NCBI RefSeq assembly: GCF_014200375.1
Contig: NZ_JACHBP010000001.1
Location: forward strand, 1,488,001-1,552,000
Origin: Terrimesophilobacter mesophilus
GTDB lineage: Bacteria > Actinomycetota > Actinomycetes > Actinomycetales > Microbacteriaceae
Length of the DNA: 64,000 nt
Direction: 5' to 3'
Shown piece by piece: positions 24,402-34,019 of the stretch (positions are counted from its first letter, which is position 1; every line of letters starts with the position of its first letter). A program made the translations under genes and the position numbers. A model generated the notes under the pieces. It did not search any database. It was given only the letters and a program-made list of their open reading frames with translations, and was not told where the DNA came from.

Positions 24402-26255
24402 ATGCCGAATTACAAGAAGACCCCGTCGCGCCCCGTGCGCGGAGCTGCCCCTGCGCGCAAGCCGGGCAGCAAGAGCCCCAAGCACCGCGGATATCGCGCC
24501 GTCGAGGCGCCGGCCGCCCCGGTGAAGAAGCGGTGGAACGCGGATGACCGTGCCCGTCGCTCCGAGACGCCGTCGACGGATCGCCGGCCGGACTGGCAGC
24601 CGCGTGGCGCCGCCCAGCGCCCCGACCGCACTGACCGCACCGTCCGACCCGCCCGCGACGACCGCGCCGCGCGACATTCTCGCGATGACCGCGCCGCCCG
24701 CGACGACCGTCCCGCCCGCAGTCACCACGACGACCGCCCGGCTCGGGACCAGCGCCCCGCCCGTGACGACCGCGCCGCCCGCAGTTACCGCGACGACCGC
24801 CCGGCTCGGGACCACCGTCCTGCCCGTGACGATCGTCCCGCACGCCGTTACAGCGACGACCGTCCAGCCCGCGACGACCGTCCTGCCCGTGACGATCGTC
24901 CCGCCCGCAGTCACCACGAGGACCGCCCGCGCTTCGACTCCCGCAAGCCTCGAGTCGACCACGCCGAATCCCGTCCCCGCCGCGACTCGAGCTTCTACCC
25001 GTCGAAGGACCGCGAAGAGCGTTTCACCGCGCACGAGGACGTCGTCCTCGAGCGCCTCGAGGCCGACGCGATCCAGGCATCCGATGTCGAAGGAGTGACG
25101 TTCTCGGATCTCGGGCTCGGCTCCAACATCGTGCGCGAACTGTCGACGCTCGGCGCCGTCTCGCCGTTCCCGATCCAGGCCGCGACGATCCCGGATGTGC
25201 TCAAGGGCATGGATGTCCTCGGTCGTGGCAAGACCGGCTCCGGCAAGACGATCGCCTTCGGCGCGCCGCTCGTCGAGCGCCTCATGGAGAACGGCGGAGG
25301 CAAGGGCCGCAAGCCCGGTCGCAACCCGCGCGCCCTCATCCTCGCGCCGACCCGCGAGCTCGCGCTGCAGATCGACCGCACCGTCCAGCCGATCGCGCGC
25401 AGCGTCGGACTCTTCACGACCCAGATCTACGGCGGAGTCCCGCAGCACCGCCAGGTGACGGCACTCCAGCGCGGCGTCGACATCGTCATCGGAACTCCCG
25501 GCCGCATCGAGGATCTCATCGAGCAGGGCCGACTCGACCTCAGTGACGTCACGATCACCGTGATCGACGAGGCCGACCACATGTGCGACCTCGGATTCCT
25601 CGAACCGGTGCAGCGCATCCTGCACGAGACGGCGCCCGGCGGCCAGAGGCTTCTGTTCTCGGCCACGCTCGACCAGGGCGTCGCGTCGCTCGTCGACGAG
25701 TTCCTCGTGAACCCGAGCGTGCACGAGGTCGCCGGTGAGGACCAGGCGCACTCCACGATCGACCATCGGGTGCTCCTCATCGAGCAGTCCGACAAGCGCG
25801 CGATCATCGAACAGCTCTCGGCCGGCACCGGCAAGACGCTGATCTTCGCCAGGACCCGCGCATTCGCCGAACAGCTCGCCGACGACCTCGACGACGCCGG
25901 CATCCCCGCGGTGAGCCTCCACGGAGACCTGAACCAGGCGCGCCGGACGCGCAACCTCGAGAAGCTCACGAGCGGGCGAGTGTCAGTGCTCGTCGCCACG
26001 GATGTCGCTGCCCGCGGCATCCACGTCGACGACATCTCGCTCGTCATCCAGGCCGACCCGCCGGACGAGTACAAGAGCTACCTGCACCGCGCCGGTCGCA
26101 CCGGGCGTGCCGGCAAGGCCGGTACGGTCGTGACCCTCGTCAACAACCGTCGCCGTCGCAAGATGGATGAGCTGCTCGGCCGCGCCGAGATCACTCCGAC
26201 GTTCGACCGGGTTCGCCCCGGTGACGAGTTGATCAGCACTCTCGCGGCGCTCTGA
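24402..26255 (+). CDS. DEAD-box RNA helicase with RDRPAR-repeat N-terminus
   Basis: A 617-residue ATP-dependent RNA helicase. Residues about 220-600 carry the full motif set: Q motif (FPIQAATIP), motif I (GRGKTGSGKT), PTRELA, GTPGR, DEAD (VIDEADHMCDLGF), SAT, and HRAGRTGRAGK. Residues about 60-190 are a low-complexity arginine/aspartate repeat (DDRPARD, DDRAARS, HHDDRPAR) likely to be disordered and RNA-binding. Normally such extensions sit at the C-terminus of these helicases. Start at ATG 24402 follows GGAAAG. The role is probably RNA remodelling in ribosome assembly or mRNA decay at low temperature. Confidence 0.93.
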   Translation: MPNYKKTPSRPVRGAAPARKPGSKSPKHRGYRAVEAPAAPVKKRWNADDRARRSETPSTDRRPDWQPRGAAQRPDRTDRTVRPARDDRAARHSRDDRAARDDRPARSHHDDRPARDQRPARDDRAARSYRDDRPARDHRPARDDRPARRYSDDRPARDDRPARDDRPARSHHEDRPRFDSRKPRVDHAESRPRRDSSFYPSKDREERFTAHEDVVLERLEADAIQASDVEGVTFSDLGLGSNIVRELSTLGAVSPFPIQAATIPDVLKGMDVLGRGKTGSGKTIAFGAPLVERLMENGGGKGRKPGRNPRALILAPTRELALQIDRTVQPIARSVGLFTTQIYGGVPQHRQVTALQRGVDIVIGTPGRIEDLIEQGRLDLSDVTITVIDEADHMCDLGFLEPVQRILHETAPGGQRLLFSATLDQGVASLVDEFLVNPSVHEVAGEDQAHSTIDHRVLLIEQSDKRAIIEQLSAGTGKTLIFARTRAFAEQLADDLDDAGIPAVSLHGDLNQARRTRNLEKLTSGRVSVLVATDVAARGIHVDDISLVIQADPPDEYKSYLHRAGRTGRAGKAGTVVTLVNNRRRRKMDELLGRAEITPTFDRVRPGDELISTLAAL

Positions 26256-26318
26256 CCCTGTCGCGACGGCCATGACAAAACTGTGGCGGCCGTCGCGATA
26301 GCGTAATAGTGTGTCGGA

Positions 26319-27173
26319 ATGACCGAGGCAACGACACACGAACGCGAGATCGAGTCCGAGATCGTCACGGACTTCAACGATCGGATGAGCTACGGGTCCT
26401 ACCTGCAGCTCGACCGGCTGCTGTCGGCCCAGGTTCCGGTGAGCGACCCGGTGCACCACGACGAGATGCTGTTCATCATCCAGCATCAGACGAGCGAGCT
26501 CTGGCTGAAACTCATGCGCCACGAGCTGCTGTCCGCGCGCGAGCTCATCGCGCAGGACGAGTTGCAGGTCGCGCTCAAACGCATTGCGCGCGTCAAGCAC
26601 ATCCAGAAGCAGTTGACCGAGCAGTGGTCGGTGCTCGCAACGCTCACCCCGTCCGAGTACGCGCAGTTCCGCGGGTACCTCGGCAACGCATCCGGGTTCC
26701 AGTCGTACCAGTACCGCGCGGTCGAGTTCCTGCTCGGCAACAAGAATGCCGGGATGCTCAGGGTGTTCGAGTCGCATCCGGAAGCCCACGCGCTGCTCGA
26801 GACGCTCCTGCACGAACCGAGCGTGTACGACGAGTTCCTGCGCTATCTGGCCAGGCACGGGCACGCCGTTCCGGCGAGCGTCCTCGAGCGCGACGTGACC
26901 CAGGGGTACGCCATGCACGAGGAGCTCGTCGAGACCTTCCGGCTGATCTACAACGACCCGGAGAAGTACTGGCTCGAGTACGAGACGTGCGAGGAGTTCG
27001 TCGACCTCGAGGACAACTTCCAGCTGTGGCGGTTCCGCCATGTCAAGACCGTCCTGCGCATCATCGGGATGAAGCGCGGCACGGGTGGTTCGAGCGGCGT
27101 CGGCTTCCTCCAGAAGGCACTCGACCTCACCTTCTTCCCCGAACTGTTCGCGGTGCGGACCGAGATTGGGTGA
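26319..27173 (+). CDS. kynA: Tryptophan 2,3-dioxygenase
   Basis: A 284-residue heme enzyme that opens the indole ring of L-tryptophan to N-formylkynurenine, the first step of the kynurenine pathway. Family blocks are clear: [30 protein letters not shown], the [17 protein letters not shown] active-site segment, and [20 protein letters not shown] with the heme-ligand histidine. It is first in a four-gene operon. TAGTGT (26307-26312) lies 6 nt before the ATG, so the message may be leaderless. It is 28 bp from the amidohydrolase gene. Confidence 0.96.
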   Translation: MTEATTHEREIESEIVTDFNDRMSYGSYLQLDRLLSAQVPVSDPVHHDEMLFIIQHQTSELWLKLMRHELLSARELIAQDELQVALKRIARVKHIQKQLTEQWSVLATLTPSEYAQFRGYLGNASGFQSYQYRAVEFLLGNKNAGMLRVFESHPEAHALLETLLHEPSVYDEFLRYLARHGHAVPASVLERDVTQGYAMHEELVETFRLIYNDPEKYWLEYETCEEFVDLEDNFQLWRFRHVKTVLRIIGMKRGTGGSSGVGFLQKALDLTFFPELFAVRTEIG

Positions 27174-27201
27174 TCAGCCGCACCCTGGCGAGGCAGGGAC
27201 G

Positions 27202-28197
27202 ATGACCGTCTTCACGGTCGATGAGCTCTGGCTCGACGGGTGGCGTGGTCGCGCGGCGGTCGCCTCCGATGGCAGCAGTTGCCGTCTCGCACGGCCGGGT
27301 GACCCGCATCCGGAGGGCCACCTGGAGGGCACGGTCTTCCCGGGCTTCCGCGACTCCCACGTGCACCTGGGCCTCATCGACGGGACCCGTCTCATGGCGG
27401 GAGGCATCGCCGCTGTCGACGACTTCGGATGGTCGTTGGATGTCGCGCGCGGCTGGCCGGGGGCCGCGGGCCTTCCGATCGTCACGATGGCGGGGCAGCT
27501 CCTCACCGCCCCCGGTGGTTACCCGACGGCGAGCGGATGGGCGCCGCCCGGTGCCGCGCTCGAAATCGACGGCCCGGACGCCGCCGCCGCGGCGGTCGAC
27601 GCCCAACTCGAAGCCGGAGCCGGCTTCATCAAGGTCGCGCTGAACTCCGACGCCGGACCCGTTCTCTCCGACGACACTCTGAACGCGGTGGTCGCTCGCG
27701 CCCACGAACGCCGCGTCATCGTGGCCGCGCACGCGCAGGGTGTCGGGCAGGCACAGCGGGCATTCGGGTCCGGAGTGGACCGGCTCGCGCACACACCCTG
27801 GTCGGAGCGACTCTCCGATGAGCTCCTGTCGGCCATGTCGCACAGCACCACGTGGGTGAGCACCCTCGACATCCACGGCTGGGGAGACTACGGCGACGAC
27901 TTCGCCACCGCGAGCGACAACCTGCGGAGATTCCATGCCGCGGGCGGCCGCATCCGGTACGGCACCGATCTCGGAAACGGGCCGCTGCCCCTCGGTGTCA
28001 ATAAGCGGGAACTCCTTTCCCTCGAACGTGCGGGACTCGACCCGGATGCGCTCGCAGCCGCCATCGCACCGGCCGGCGCGAGCGGGCTCGGCCGGTATCT
28101 CAGTCACATTCCGCCCGACGGCCGCGAACGGTCGGCGACCTGGATCTCCTCCGCCCGGCTCATCGACACACAGCACATCAAGGAGCACCTCACATGA
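27202..28197 (+). CDS. Metal-dependent amidohydrolase, candidate kynurenine formamidase
   Basis: A 331-residue amidohydrolase-superfamily enzyme placed exactly between kynA and kynU, where a formylkynurenine formamidase is needed. Metal ligands are visible: HVH (FRDSHVHLGL), Lys in FIKVALNSDA, His in VAAHAQGVGQ, RLAHTPW, and Asp in RYGTDLGNG. It is unrelated to classical KynB (cyclase family) or the alpha/beta-hydrolase formamidases. ATG 27202 follows AGGGA; the stop overlaps kynU (ATGA). Function in deformylation is inferred from context only; a role on a side product is possible. Confidence 0.8.
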   Translation: MTVFTVDELWLDGWRGRAAVASDGSSCRLARPGDPHPEGHLEGTVFPGFRDSHVHLGLIDGTRLMAGGIAAVDDFGWSLDVARGWPGAAGLPIVTMAGQLLTAPGGYPTASGWAPPGAALEIDGPDAAAAAVDAQLEAGAGFIKVALNSDAGPVLSDDTLNAVVARAHERRVIVAAHAQGVGQAQRAFGSGVDRLAHTPWSERLSDELLSAMSHSTTWVSTLDIHGWGDYGDDFATASDNLRRFHAAGGRIRYGTDLGNGPLPLGVNKRELLSLERAGLDPDALAAAIAPAGASGLGRYLSHIPPDGRERSATWISSARLIDTQHIKEHLT

Positions 28198-29399
28198 CCG
28201 ACAATCGATCCAGCACTCTCGATGCGAACGATCCGCTCGCCGGGTATCGCGACCGGTTCTTCCGCGCCGACGACGTGCGTGCATACCTGGACGGCAACTC
28301 TCTCGGTCGTCCGACGAAGGCGAGCGCAGAACGCCTGTCGTCGTTCGTGACGGAGGAGTGGGGCACGCAGCTCATCCGAGGCTGGGATGACGGGTGGTAC
28401 GAGCTGCCGCTCACGGTCGGAGATGAGATCGGCGCCGTGACCCTCGGTGCGGCGTCGGGGCAGGTCTTCATCGGGGACTCGACGACCGTCATCCTCTACA
28501 AACTCATCCGCGCCGCGATCGATGCGCGCCCGGACAGGAACGACATCATCGTCGACACCGACAACTTCCCCACCGACCGGTTCATCCTGCAGGGCATCGC
28601 CGCCGAGTGCGGAAAGACACTTCGATGGGTGACCCCGGATCCCGACGCCGGCGTCACTCCCGAGCAGGTCGCGGAGGTGCTCGGGCCGGACACCGCCCTC
28701 GTCGTCCTCAGCCACGTCGCCTACCGCTCGGGCTATCTCGCTGACGCGCAGGCGATCACCGCGCTCGCCCACGAAGCCGGCGCGCTCGTGCTCTGGGACC
28801 TGTGTCACTCGGTCGGCTCCGTTCCCGTGCAGCTCGATGCCTGGGGTGTCGACCTCGCGGCCGGGTGCACGTACAAGTACCTCAACGGCGGCCCCGGCTC
28901 GCCGGCGTTCGGCTATGTGCGGACAGAACACCAGGAGGCGTTCCGCCAGCCGATCCAGGGCTGGATGGGGACGAGCGAGCCGTTCACCATGGGCCCGGAG
29001 TATGAGCCGCACCACGGCATCCGGCGCTTCCTCAGCGGCACCCCTTCCGTCATCGGCATGCTCGCGATCCAGGACATGCTCGCGATCGTCGCCGAAGCGG
29101 GGATGGATGCGATTCGCGCGAAGTCGGAGAGGCTCACGGCGTTCGCCATCGACCTCGTCGACGACCTGCTCATCCCCCGAGGCGTCGCCCTCTCGTCGCC
29201 CAGGGATCCTTCCCGGCGCGGCAGTCATGTCACTGTCGACCACGAGTCCTTCGCCGAGGTCAACGCCCGCCTGTGGGCGAAGGGCATCATCCCCGACTTC
29301 CGACGGCCGCACGGGTTGAGGCTCGGCCTGTCACCACTCACGACCTCGTTCGAGGAGCTCGAGATCGGGGTCGAGGCGATCGCCGCGGAACTGCCATGA
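28194..29399 (+). CDS. kynU: Kynureninase
   Basis: A 401-residue PLP enzyme cleaving kynurenine to anthranilate and alanine. Visible blocks: YLDGNSLGRP, WDDGWYELP, FPTDRFILQG, LSHVAYRSGYLAD, LWDLCHSVGSVPVQLDAWGVD and the pyridoxal-lysine segment AAGCTYKYLNGGPG, followed by GWMG. Both ends overlap neighbours by ATGA, so amidohydrolase, kynureninase and the PaaX regulator are translated as a unit. No anthranilate-degradation genes are in the window. Confidence 0.96.
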   Translation: MTDNRSSTLDANDPLAGYRDRFFRADDVRAYLDGNSLGRPTKASAERLSSFVTEEWGTQLIRGWDDGWYELPLTVGDEIGAVTLGAASGQVFIGDSTTVILYKLIRAAIDARPDRNDIIVDTDNFPTDRFILQGIAAECGKTLRWVTPDPDAGVTPEQVAEVLGPDTALVVLSHVAYRSGYLADAQAITALAHEAGALVLWDLCHSVGSVPVQLDAWGVDLAAGCTYKYLNGGPGSPAFGYVRTEHQEAFRQPIQGWMGTSEPFTMGPEYEPHHGIRRFLSGTPSVIGMLAIQDMLAIVAEAGMDAIRAKSERLTAFAIDLVDDLLIPRGVALSSPRDPSRRGSHVTVDHESFAEVNARLWAKGIIPDFRRPHGLRLGLSPLTTSFEELEIGVEAIAAELP

Positions 29400-30202
29400 T
29401 CCTCGATGACTTCGACGCGAGACCCGGAAGCGCCACCTCGCTCCTGCGCACGATCGTGGGGTCCTACCTCCGCGGGCTCGGTGGTGCGGTGTCGGTCGCG
29501 GAACTCATCCGGCTTCTGGATGCCGTGGGAGTCTCGAGTTCGCACGCGCGCACCGCCGTGCTGAGGGTCAAGAACAAGGGACTGCTGCTGCCCGTGACGG
29601 TGAACGGACAGGCCGGGTATCGCCTGAATCCGGATGCCGTTCCCATGCTCGAGCGCGGCGACCGGCGGATCTTCAACCTCCGCCAGCAGCGCAACGGAGG
29701 GCCGTGGTGCCTCGTGTCCTTCTCGCTGCCGGAGTCCGAACGTGCCGCCCGCCACCAGATTCGCAAGCGCCTGGCCTGGATCGGGTGCGGGATGGTCGCG
29801 ACGGGCTTGTGGATCTGCCCGGCATCCCTCACCGACGAGGTCGAGGCGATCTTCCTCGACCTGCGGCTGCGTCATGCCGCGACATTGTTCATCACGGACA
29901 CACCGCAACCGAACGGCCCGCTCGCGGATGCGGTGCGTCGCTGGTGGGATCTCGATGCTGTCGCGGACCTGCACCGGCGATTCATCCGGGAGTTCGGCGG
30001 GTGGGGGCCGGTGGGCGATCCGCGCAGCGCGTTCGCCAACTATGTGGTGATGCTGGACCGCTGGCGGGTCATCCCGTACCTCGACCCCGGACTCCAGCCG
30101 GCCGTACTCCCCGCAGACTGGCCGGGTTTCGAGAGTCTCGCCCTCTTCGATCGACTCCGGTGGGAGCTCGCGCCCGCGGCCGACCGCTTCGTCGGCGGCT
30201 GA
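29396..30202 (+). CDS. PaaX-family transcriptional regulator
   Basis: A 268-residue regulator with an N-terminal PaaX winged helix (TIVGSYLRGLGGAVSVAELI, then VSSSHARTAVLRVKNKGLL), a central domain (LVSFSLPESERAARHQIRKR) and a C-terminal PaaX domain (RFIREFGGW). PaaX proteins classically repress phenylacetate catabolism by sensing an aryl-CoA. Here the gene is the last of the kynurenine operon (ATGA overlap with kynU) and probably controls it in response to a tryptophan-derived aromatic. ATG 29396 is fixed by the overlap. Confidence 0.88.
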   Translation: MILDDFDARPGSATSLLRTIVGSYLRGLGGAVSVAELIRLLDAVGVSSSHARTAVLRVKNKGLLLPVTVNGQAGYRLNPDAVPMLERGDRRIFNLRQQRNGGPWCLVSFSLPESERAARHQIRKRLAWIGCGMVATGLWICPASLTDEVEAIFLDLRLRHAATLFITDTPQPNGPLADAVRRWWDLDAVADLHRRFIREFGGWGPVGDPRSAFANYVVMLDRWRVIPYLDPGLQPAVLPADWPGFESLALFDRLRWELAPAADRFVGG

Positions 30203-30214
30203 AGGCGGCGCTCG

Positions 30215-31108
30215 TCAGGCGAGCGCGAGCATGGCGGCCGCGATGAGCGCGAGCACGAGCCCGACAACCTGCACGGGGGCAATCCGTTCCCGCAGCACAA
30301 CGGCCGCGAGGATGATCGTGCCCGCCGGGTAGAGCGCTGTGAGCACGGAGATGACGGACAGGTTTCCGAGCCGCAGCCCCACGAGCAGCAGGGCATTCGC
30401 CGTCGCGTCGATCATCCCGCCGACCACCGCGAGCCAGAATCCGGCCTTCCAGCCTCGGCTCAGCATCCCGACGGTGCCGGACGGGGATGACGCGGGCGAA
30501 CGGTCGCGGCGCCTCAGCGCGAGCGCGAGCACTCCGATCACCGCGAACATCACGACACCGTTGACGGCACGGTTGGCGATGAGCGGAACCACGCCAGCGT
30601 CGTCAGGCGTGAGATCGATGAGGATGAGGAACGCGCCGATCATCGCACCGGATCCGATGGCCATGAGCAGCGCCCTGAGGCTCGGCCTGACCGCCCCTTC
30701 CTCCTTGACGAAGCCGACGAGGACGACCGCGACGAGTGCGATGCCGATCGCGACGTATCCGAAGACCGGGAGACGCTCGCCGCGGATGACGCCGGCCATA
30801 AGCGGCACGAATGCGGACACGAGCGCTGTGAGCGGCGAGAGGATGCTCATCGGCCCGATCGCAAGGCAGGCATACAGGAGGGTGATCGCGATCGCACCGG
30901 TGATGCCGGAGATGCCGCCGTACAGCATCGCCTCCCACGACCAGCGGCCGCCGACGATCGCCTGGGCGACGAACAGGATGACGAGGCCGGACGCCGCGCC
31001 GATCGCGGTGACACGGATCGGACTGATGCGCTTGGACGCGATCCCGCCGATGAAGTCGGCCGAGCCGTAGACGAGCGCGGCGGTGAGGCCGATGAGAACA
31101 GTGAGCAT
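30215..31108 (-). CDS. EamA/DMT-family transporter
   Basis: A 297-residue ten-helix drug/metabolite exporter with two EamA repeats (LIGLTAALVYGSADFIGGIA; GFWLAVVGGMIDATANALLL) and the typical ending YPAGTIILAAVVLRERIAPVQ. It converges on the kynurenine operon with a 12-bp gap and no visible terminator. Substrate is unknown. ATG 31108 was preferred over an upstream start three codons earlier because it begins at the first helix. Confidence 0.88.
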   Translation of the reverse strand: MLTVLIGLTAALVYGSADFIGGIASKRISPIRVTAIGAASGLVILFVAQAIVGGRWSWEAMLYGGISGITGAIAITLLYACLAIGPMSILSPLTALVSAFVPLMAGVIRGERLPVFGYVAIGIALVAVVLVGFVKEEGAVRPSLRALLMAIGSGAMIGAFLILIDLTPDDAGVVPLIANRAVNGVVMFAVIGVLALALRRRDRSPASSPSGTVGMLSRGWKAGFWLAVVGGMIDATANALLLVGLRLGNLSVISVLTALYPAGTIILAAVVLRERIAPVQVVGLVLALIAAAMLALA

Positions 31109-31197
31109 GGGGACCAATCGCGGCGTGAACTTCCACTTTAGGGGTAGCCGGACGGAGCCTGAGAACGCGAGCAGATCTCGGTGATATGGTCAAAAAT

Positions 31198-31213
31198 GCC
31201 TGCGCCGGCAGGC
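31198..31213 (+). other. Small hairpin in the osmC upstream region
   Basis: GCCTGC (31198-31203) and GCAGGC (31208-31213) form a 6-bp stem with a 4-nt loop about 64 nt before the osmC start. No promoter could be placed with confidence, so its role is unknown. Confidence 0.35.
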
Positions 31214-31276
31214 GGGACCAGATCGTCGATGCAGGATCAGGCGTGCGGTCGCCAGTGAGTTTCAAGGGAGCAGAAG

Positions 31277-31720
31277 ATGAGTATCGCGCAGCGCATGGTG
31301 GAGACGAAGTGGGAAGGGGCACTGGCCACGGGGTCGGGAACCCTGAATGGCACGAGCGGCGCGCTCGACGGCCTGCCGGTCACCTGGGCGGCGCGCACGG
31401 AGAGCCCTGGCGGGAAGACCAGTCCGGAAGAGCTGGCGGCGGCCGCGCACTCGTCCTGCTTCTCGATGGCACTCGCACTCGTGCTCGGTGAGCACAAGCT
31501 CACACCAACGACCCTCGTGGTCGGTTCGACGGTGACCCTGGATGCCGTCGACGGGGTACCCACGATCGTCTCGTCGGCGATCACCGTCGACGGTGATGTG
31601 CCCGGCACGGATGCCGCCGGGTTCACTGCGCTCGTGGACGAGGCAGCGAAGATCTGCCCGATCTCCCGCCTGTTCACGGGTGCGAACATCACCGTCGAGG
31701 CGAAGTATCGCGGCGCGTGA
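31277..31720 (+). CDS. OsmC/Ohr-family peroxiredoxin
   Basis: A 147-residue thiol peroxidase. The two redox cysteines are present in AAHSSCFSMALALVLGE and AAKICPISRLF, the signature of the OsmC branch. It reduces organic hydroperoxides in the cytoplasm using a dithiol donor. Length is typical. SD GGGAG lies upstream of ATG 31277. It stands alone between the EamA gene and the acyl-CoA oxidase-like gene; no MarR/OhrR regulator is adjacent. Confidence 0.93.
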   Translation: MSIAQRMVETKWEGALATGSGTLNGTSGALDGLPVTWAARTESPGGKTSPEELAAAAHSSCFSMALALVLGEHKLTPTTLVVGSTVTLDAVDGVPTIVSSAITVDGDVPGTDAAGFTALVDEAAKICPISRLFTGANITVEAKYRGA

Positions 31721-31854
31721 CGGTATAGGGGTTGGCCGGTCTCGACAGCGGTGGGCCCGCGAATCAGCGTTCGGCTTGTCCATCCCGCACGGGGAATTAA
31801 CGTCGCGCAGCGAGGGCACCTACCGTTAAGGGGCAGAAGAGGAAGGAGTGCGGG

Positions 31855-33954
31855 ATGACCGACACGAAATCCAGGGCGAGCACGACGAAGTCGGGAGTGC
31901 CGCGCTCCATGGACGCCGAGATCGATGGCCACATCGACTCCGCATCCACCGCGCACGGCGCACCAGCGGTCGTCGATGTCGCCGCGCTCGGCGACATCCT
32001 CATGGGAACGTGGGCGGACGTGCGCCGGGAGGCCCGCGAATTCGTGAAGGACCCCGCGCTGCACCGGCTCGACGGCCTCTCCCTGGAGGAGCAGCGCGAG
32101 CGAGCGCTGGCGCAACTGCACATCCTGGTGGAGCACGGCTCTGTGCACCGCGCGTTCCCCATCGAGGTCGGCGGGCTGGAGGACAACGGCGGCAACATCA
32201 CGGCGTTCGAAGAGCTCGTCACCGCCGACCCTTCGCTGCAGATCAAGGGCGGAGTGCAGTGGGGTCTGTTCGGTTCGGCGATCGTGCAGCTCGGCACCCA
32301 GCGGCATCGCAGGCTCCTTCCGTCCGTCATGAGCCTGGAGCTGCCCGGCGCGTTCGCGATGACCGAGATCGGACACGGCTCGGATGTCGCGAGCATCGCC
32401 ACGACGGCGACGTACGACCCGGATGCGCGTGAGTTCGTCATCAACACCCCGTTCCGCGCGGCCTGGAAGCAGTTCCTCGGCAACGCCGGGCGCGATGGCA
32501 GGGCGGCAGTCGTGTTCGCACAACTCGTGACGAAGGGGGTGAACCACGGCGTTCATGCGCTCTTTGTGCCGATCCGCGACGAGAACGGTTTCCTGCCGGG
32601 CATCCAGGGCGAGGATGACGGCTGGAAGGGCGGTCTCAACGGCATCGACAACGGTACGCTCGCGTTCGACAACGTGCGCGTGCCGCGGGAGAACCTGCTC
32701 AACAAGTACGGCGATGTCGCGGAGGACGGCACGTATTCTTCCCCGATCAGCAGTCCTGGCCGGCGGTTCTTCACGATGCTGGGAACGCTCGTGCAGGGAC
32801 GGGTCTCCCTCGACGGGGCCGCGACGGCGGCATCCGCAGTCGGACTCGCGATCGCGGTGCGGTACGGAAACGAGCGGCGGCAGTTCACGGCGGGCACGAA
32901 CGAGGAGGAGGTGCTCCTCGACTACCAGCGCCACCAGCGGCGGCTCATCACCCGCCTCGCGACCACCTATGCGCAGACCTTCGCGCACGACGAGCTGCTG
33001 CGGAAGTTCGACGCGGTGTTCAGCGGCGCTGCGGACACGGATGAAGACCGGCAGGACCTCGAGACGCTCGCCGCCGCACTCAAACCGTTGTCCACCTGGC
33101 ACGCTCTCGACACCCTGCAGGAGGCGCGTGAGGCGTGCGGCGGCGCAGGCTTCATGGCCGAGAACCGACTCGTGGGCCTGCGAGCCGACCTCGACGTGTA
33201 CGTCACGTTCGAAGGCGACAACAACGTGTTGCTTCAACTCGTCGCCAAGCGCCTGCTCACCGACTTCAGCTCCAAGTTCACGAACGCGGATGCCGGCGCG
33301 CTGGCCGCGTACGTCGTCGGGCAGGCGGCGGAGGCCGCATACCACGGAACGGGCCTGCGCACGGTGGCCCAGACCATCCGGGATTTCGGTTCGACCGCGC
33401 GCAGCGTGAAGGAGCTGCGCGAGACGAACGTGCAGCGCGAGCTCCTGACCGACCGCGTCGAACTGATGATCTCCGAACTCGCCGGCCGCCTCCGCCCGGC
33501 GTCCAGGATGTCGAAGAAGGATGCGGCCGAGCTGTTCAACTCGCAGCAGAACGAACTCATCGAGGCGGCGCGGGCGCACGGCGAACTGCTGCAGTGGGAG
33601 GCGTTCACGCGGGGGCTCGACAAGATCGAGGATGCGGGAACGCGGCAGGTGCTGGAATGGCTGCACGACGTGTTCGGGCTCGGTCTCATCGAGAAGCACC
33701 TGTCCTGGTACCTCATTCATGGGAGGCTCTCCCCGCAGCGGGCGCAAGCCATCACGGCGTACATCGACCGGCTGCTCGCTCGACTGCGCCCGCATGCCCA
33801 GGACCTGGTGGATGCGTTCGGCTACTCGCAGGAGCACCTGCGCGCGCCCATCTCCTCCGGGATCGAGGCCGAGCGCCAGGAGGAGGCGCGGGAGTATTAC
33901 CGCGCGCTGGCGGCATCCGGGAATGCCCCGGTTCCCGAGAAGAAGGAGAAGTAG
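31855..33954 (+). CDS. Acyl-CoA oxidase/dehydrogenase-family flavoprotein
   Basis: A 699-residue flavoenzyme of acyl-CoA oxidase length. The FAD region (FAMTEIGHGSDVASIATTATYD, read in parts) and the C-terminal helical block CGGAGFMAENRLVGLRAD are visible, with FEGDNNVLLQLVAKRLL supplying the catalytic glutamate as in peroxisomal-type oxidases. It would oxidise acyl-CoA to trans-2-enoyl-CoA, passing electrons to oxygen or ETF. SD AGGAAGGAG precedes ATG 31855. No other beta-oxidation gene is nearby, so chain-length preference is unknown. Confidence 0.9.
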   Translation: MTDTKSRASTTKSGVPRSMDAEIDGHIDSASTAHGAPAVVDVAALGDILMGTWADVRREAREFVKDPALHRLDGLSLEEQRERALAQLHILVEHGSVHRAFPIEVGGLEDNGGNITAFEELVTADPSLQIKGGVQWGLFGSAIVQLGTQRHRRLLPSVMSLELPGAFAMTEIGHGSDVASIATTATYDPDAREFVINTPFRAAWKQFLGNAGRDGRAAVVFAQLVTKGVNHGVHALFVPIRDENGFLPGIQGEDDGWKGGLNGIDNGTLAFDNVRVPRENLLNKYGDVAEDGTYSSPISSPGRRFFTMLGTLVQGRVSLDGAATAASAVGLAIAVRYGNERRQFTAGTNEEEVLLDYQRHQRRLITRLATTYAQTFAHDELLRKFDAVFSGAADTDEDRQDLETLAAALKPLSTWHALDTLQEAREACGGAGFMAENRLVGLRADLDVYVTFEGDNNVLLQLVAKRLLTDFSSKFTNADAGALAAYVVGQAAEAAYHGTGLRTVAQTIRDFGSTARSVKELRETNVQRELLTDRVELMISELAGRLRPASRMSKKDAAELFNSQQNELIEAARAHGELLQWEAFTRGLDKIEDAGTRQVLEWLHDVFGLGLIEKHLSWYLIHGRLSPQRAQAITAYIDRLLARLRPHAQDLVDAFGYSQEHLRAPISSGIEAERQEEAREYYRALAASGNAPVPEKKEK

Positions 33955-34019
33955 CGGCCGGCCGAAGACTCATCCGGCTTGCTACGCTGGCAGTACAACG
34001 AATTCACGGAAAGTGCGAC

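Noticed and set aside
24640..24930. Short regular repeats resembling a CRISPR array
   Set aside because: The repeats are in frame, encode DDRPAR peptides of the helicase, and lack unique spacers of constant length.
23052..25922. 956-codon minus-strand open frame
   Set aside because: It is antisense to the second oxidoreductase and the helicase, with low-complexity valine repeats mirroring the RDRPAR-coding DNA.
31237..33837. 866-codon minus-strand open frame
   Set aside because: It mirrors the clear OsmC and acyl-CoA oxidase genes on the plus strand, an effect of GC-rich codons.
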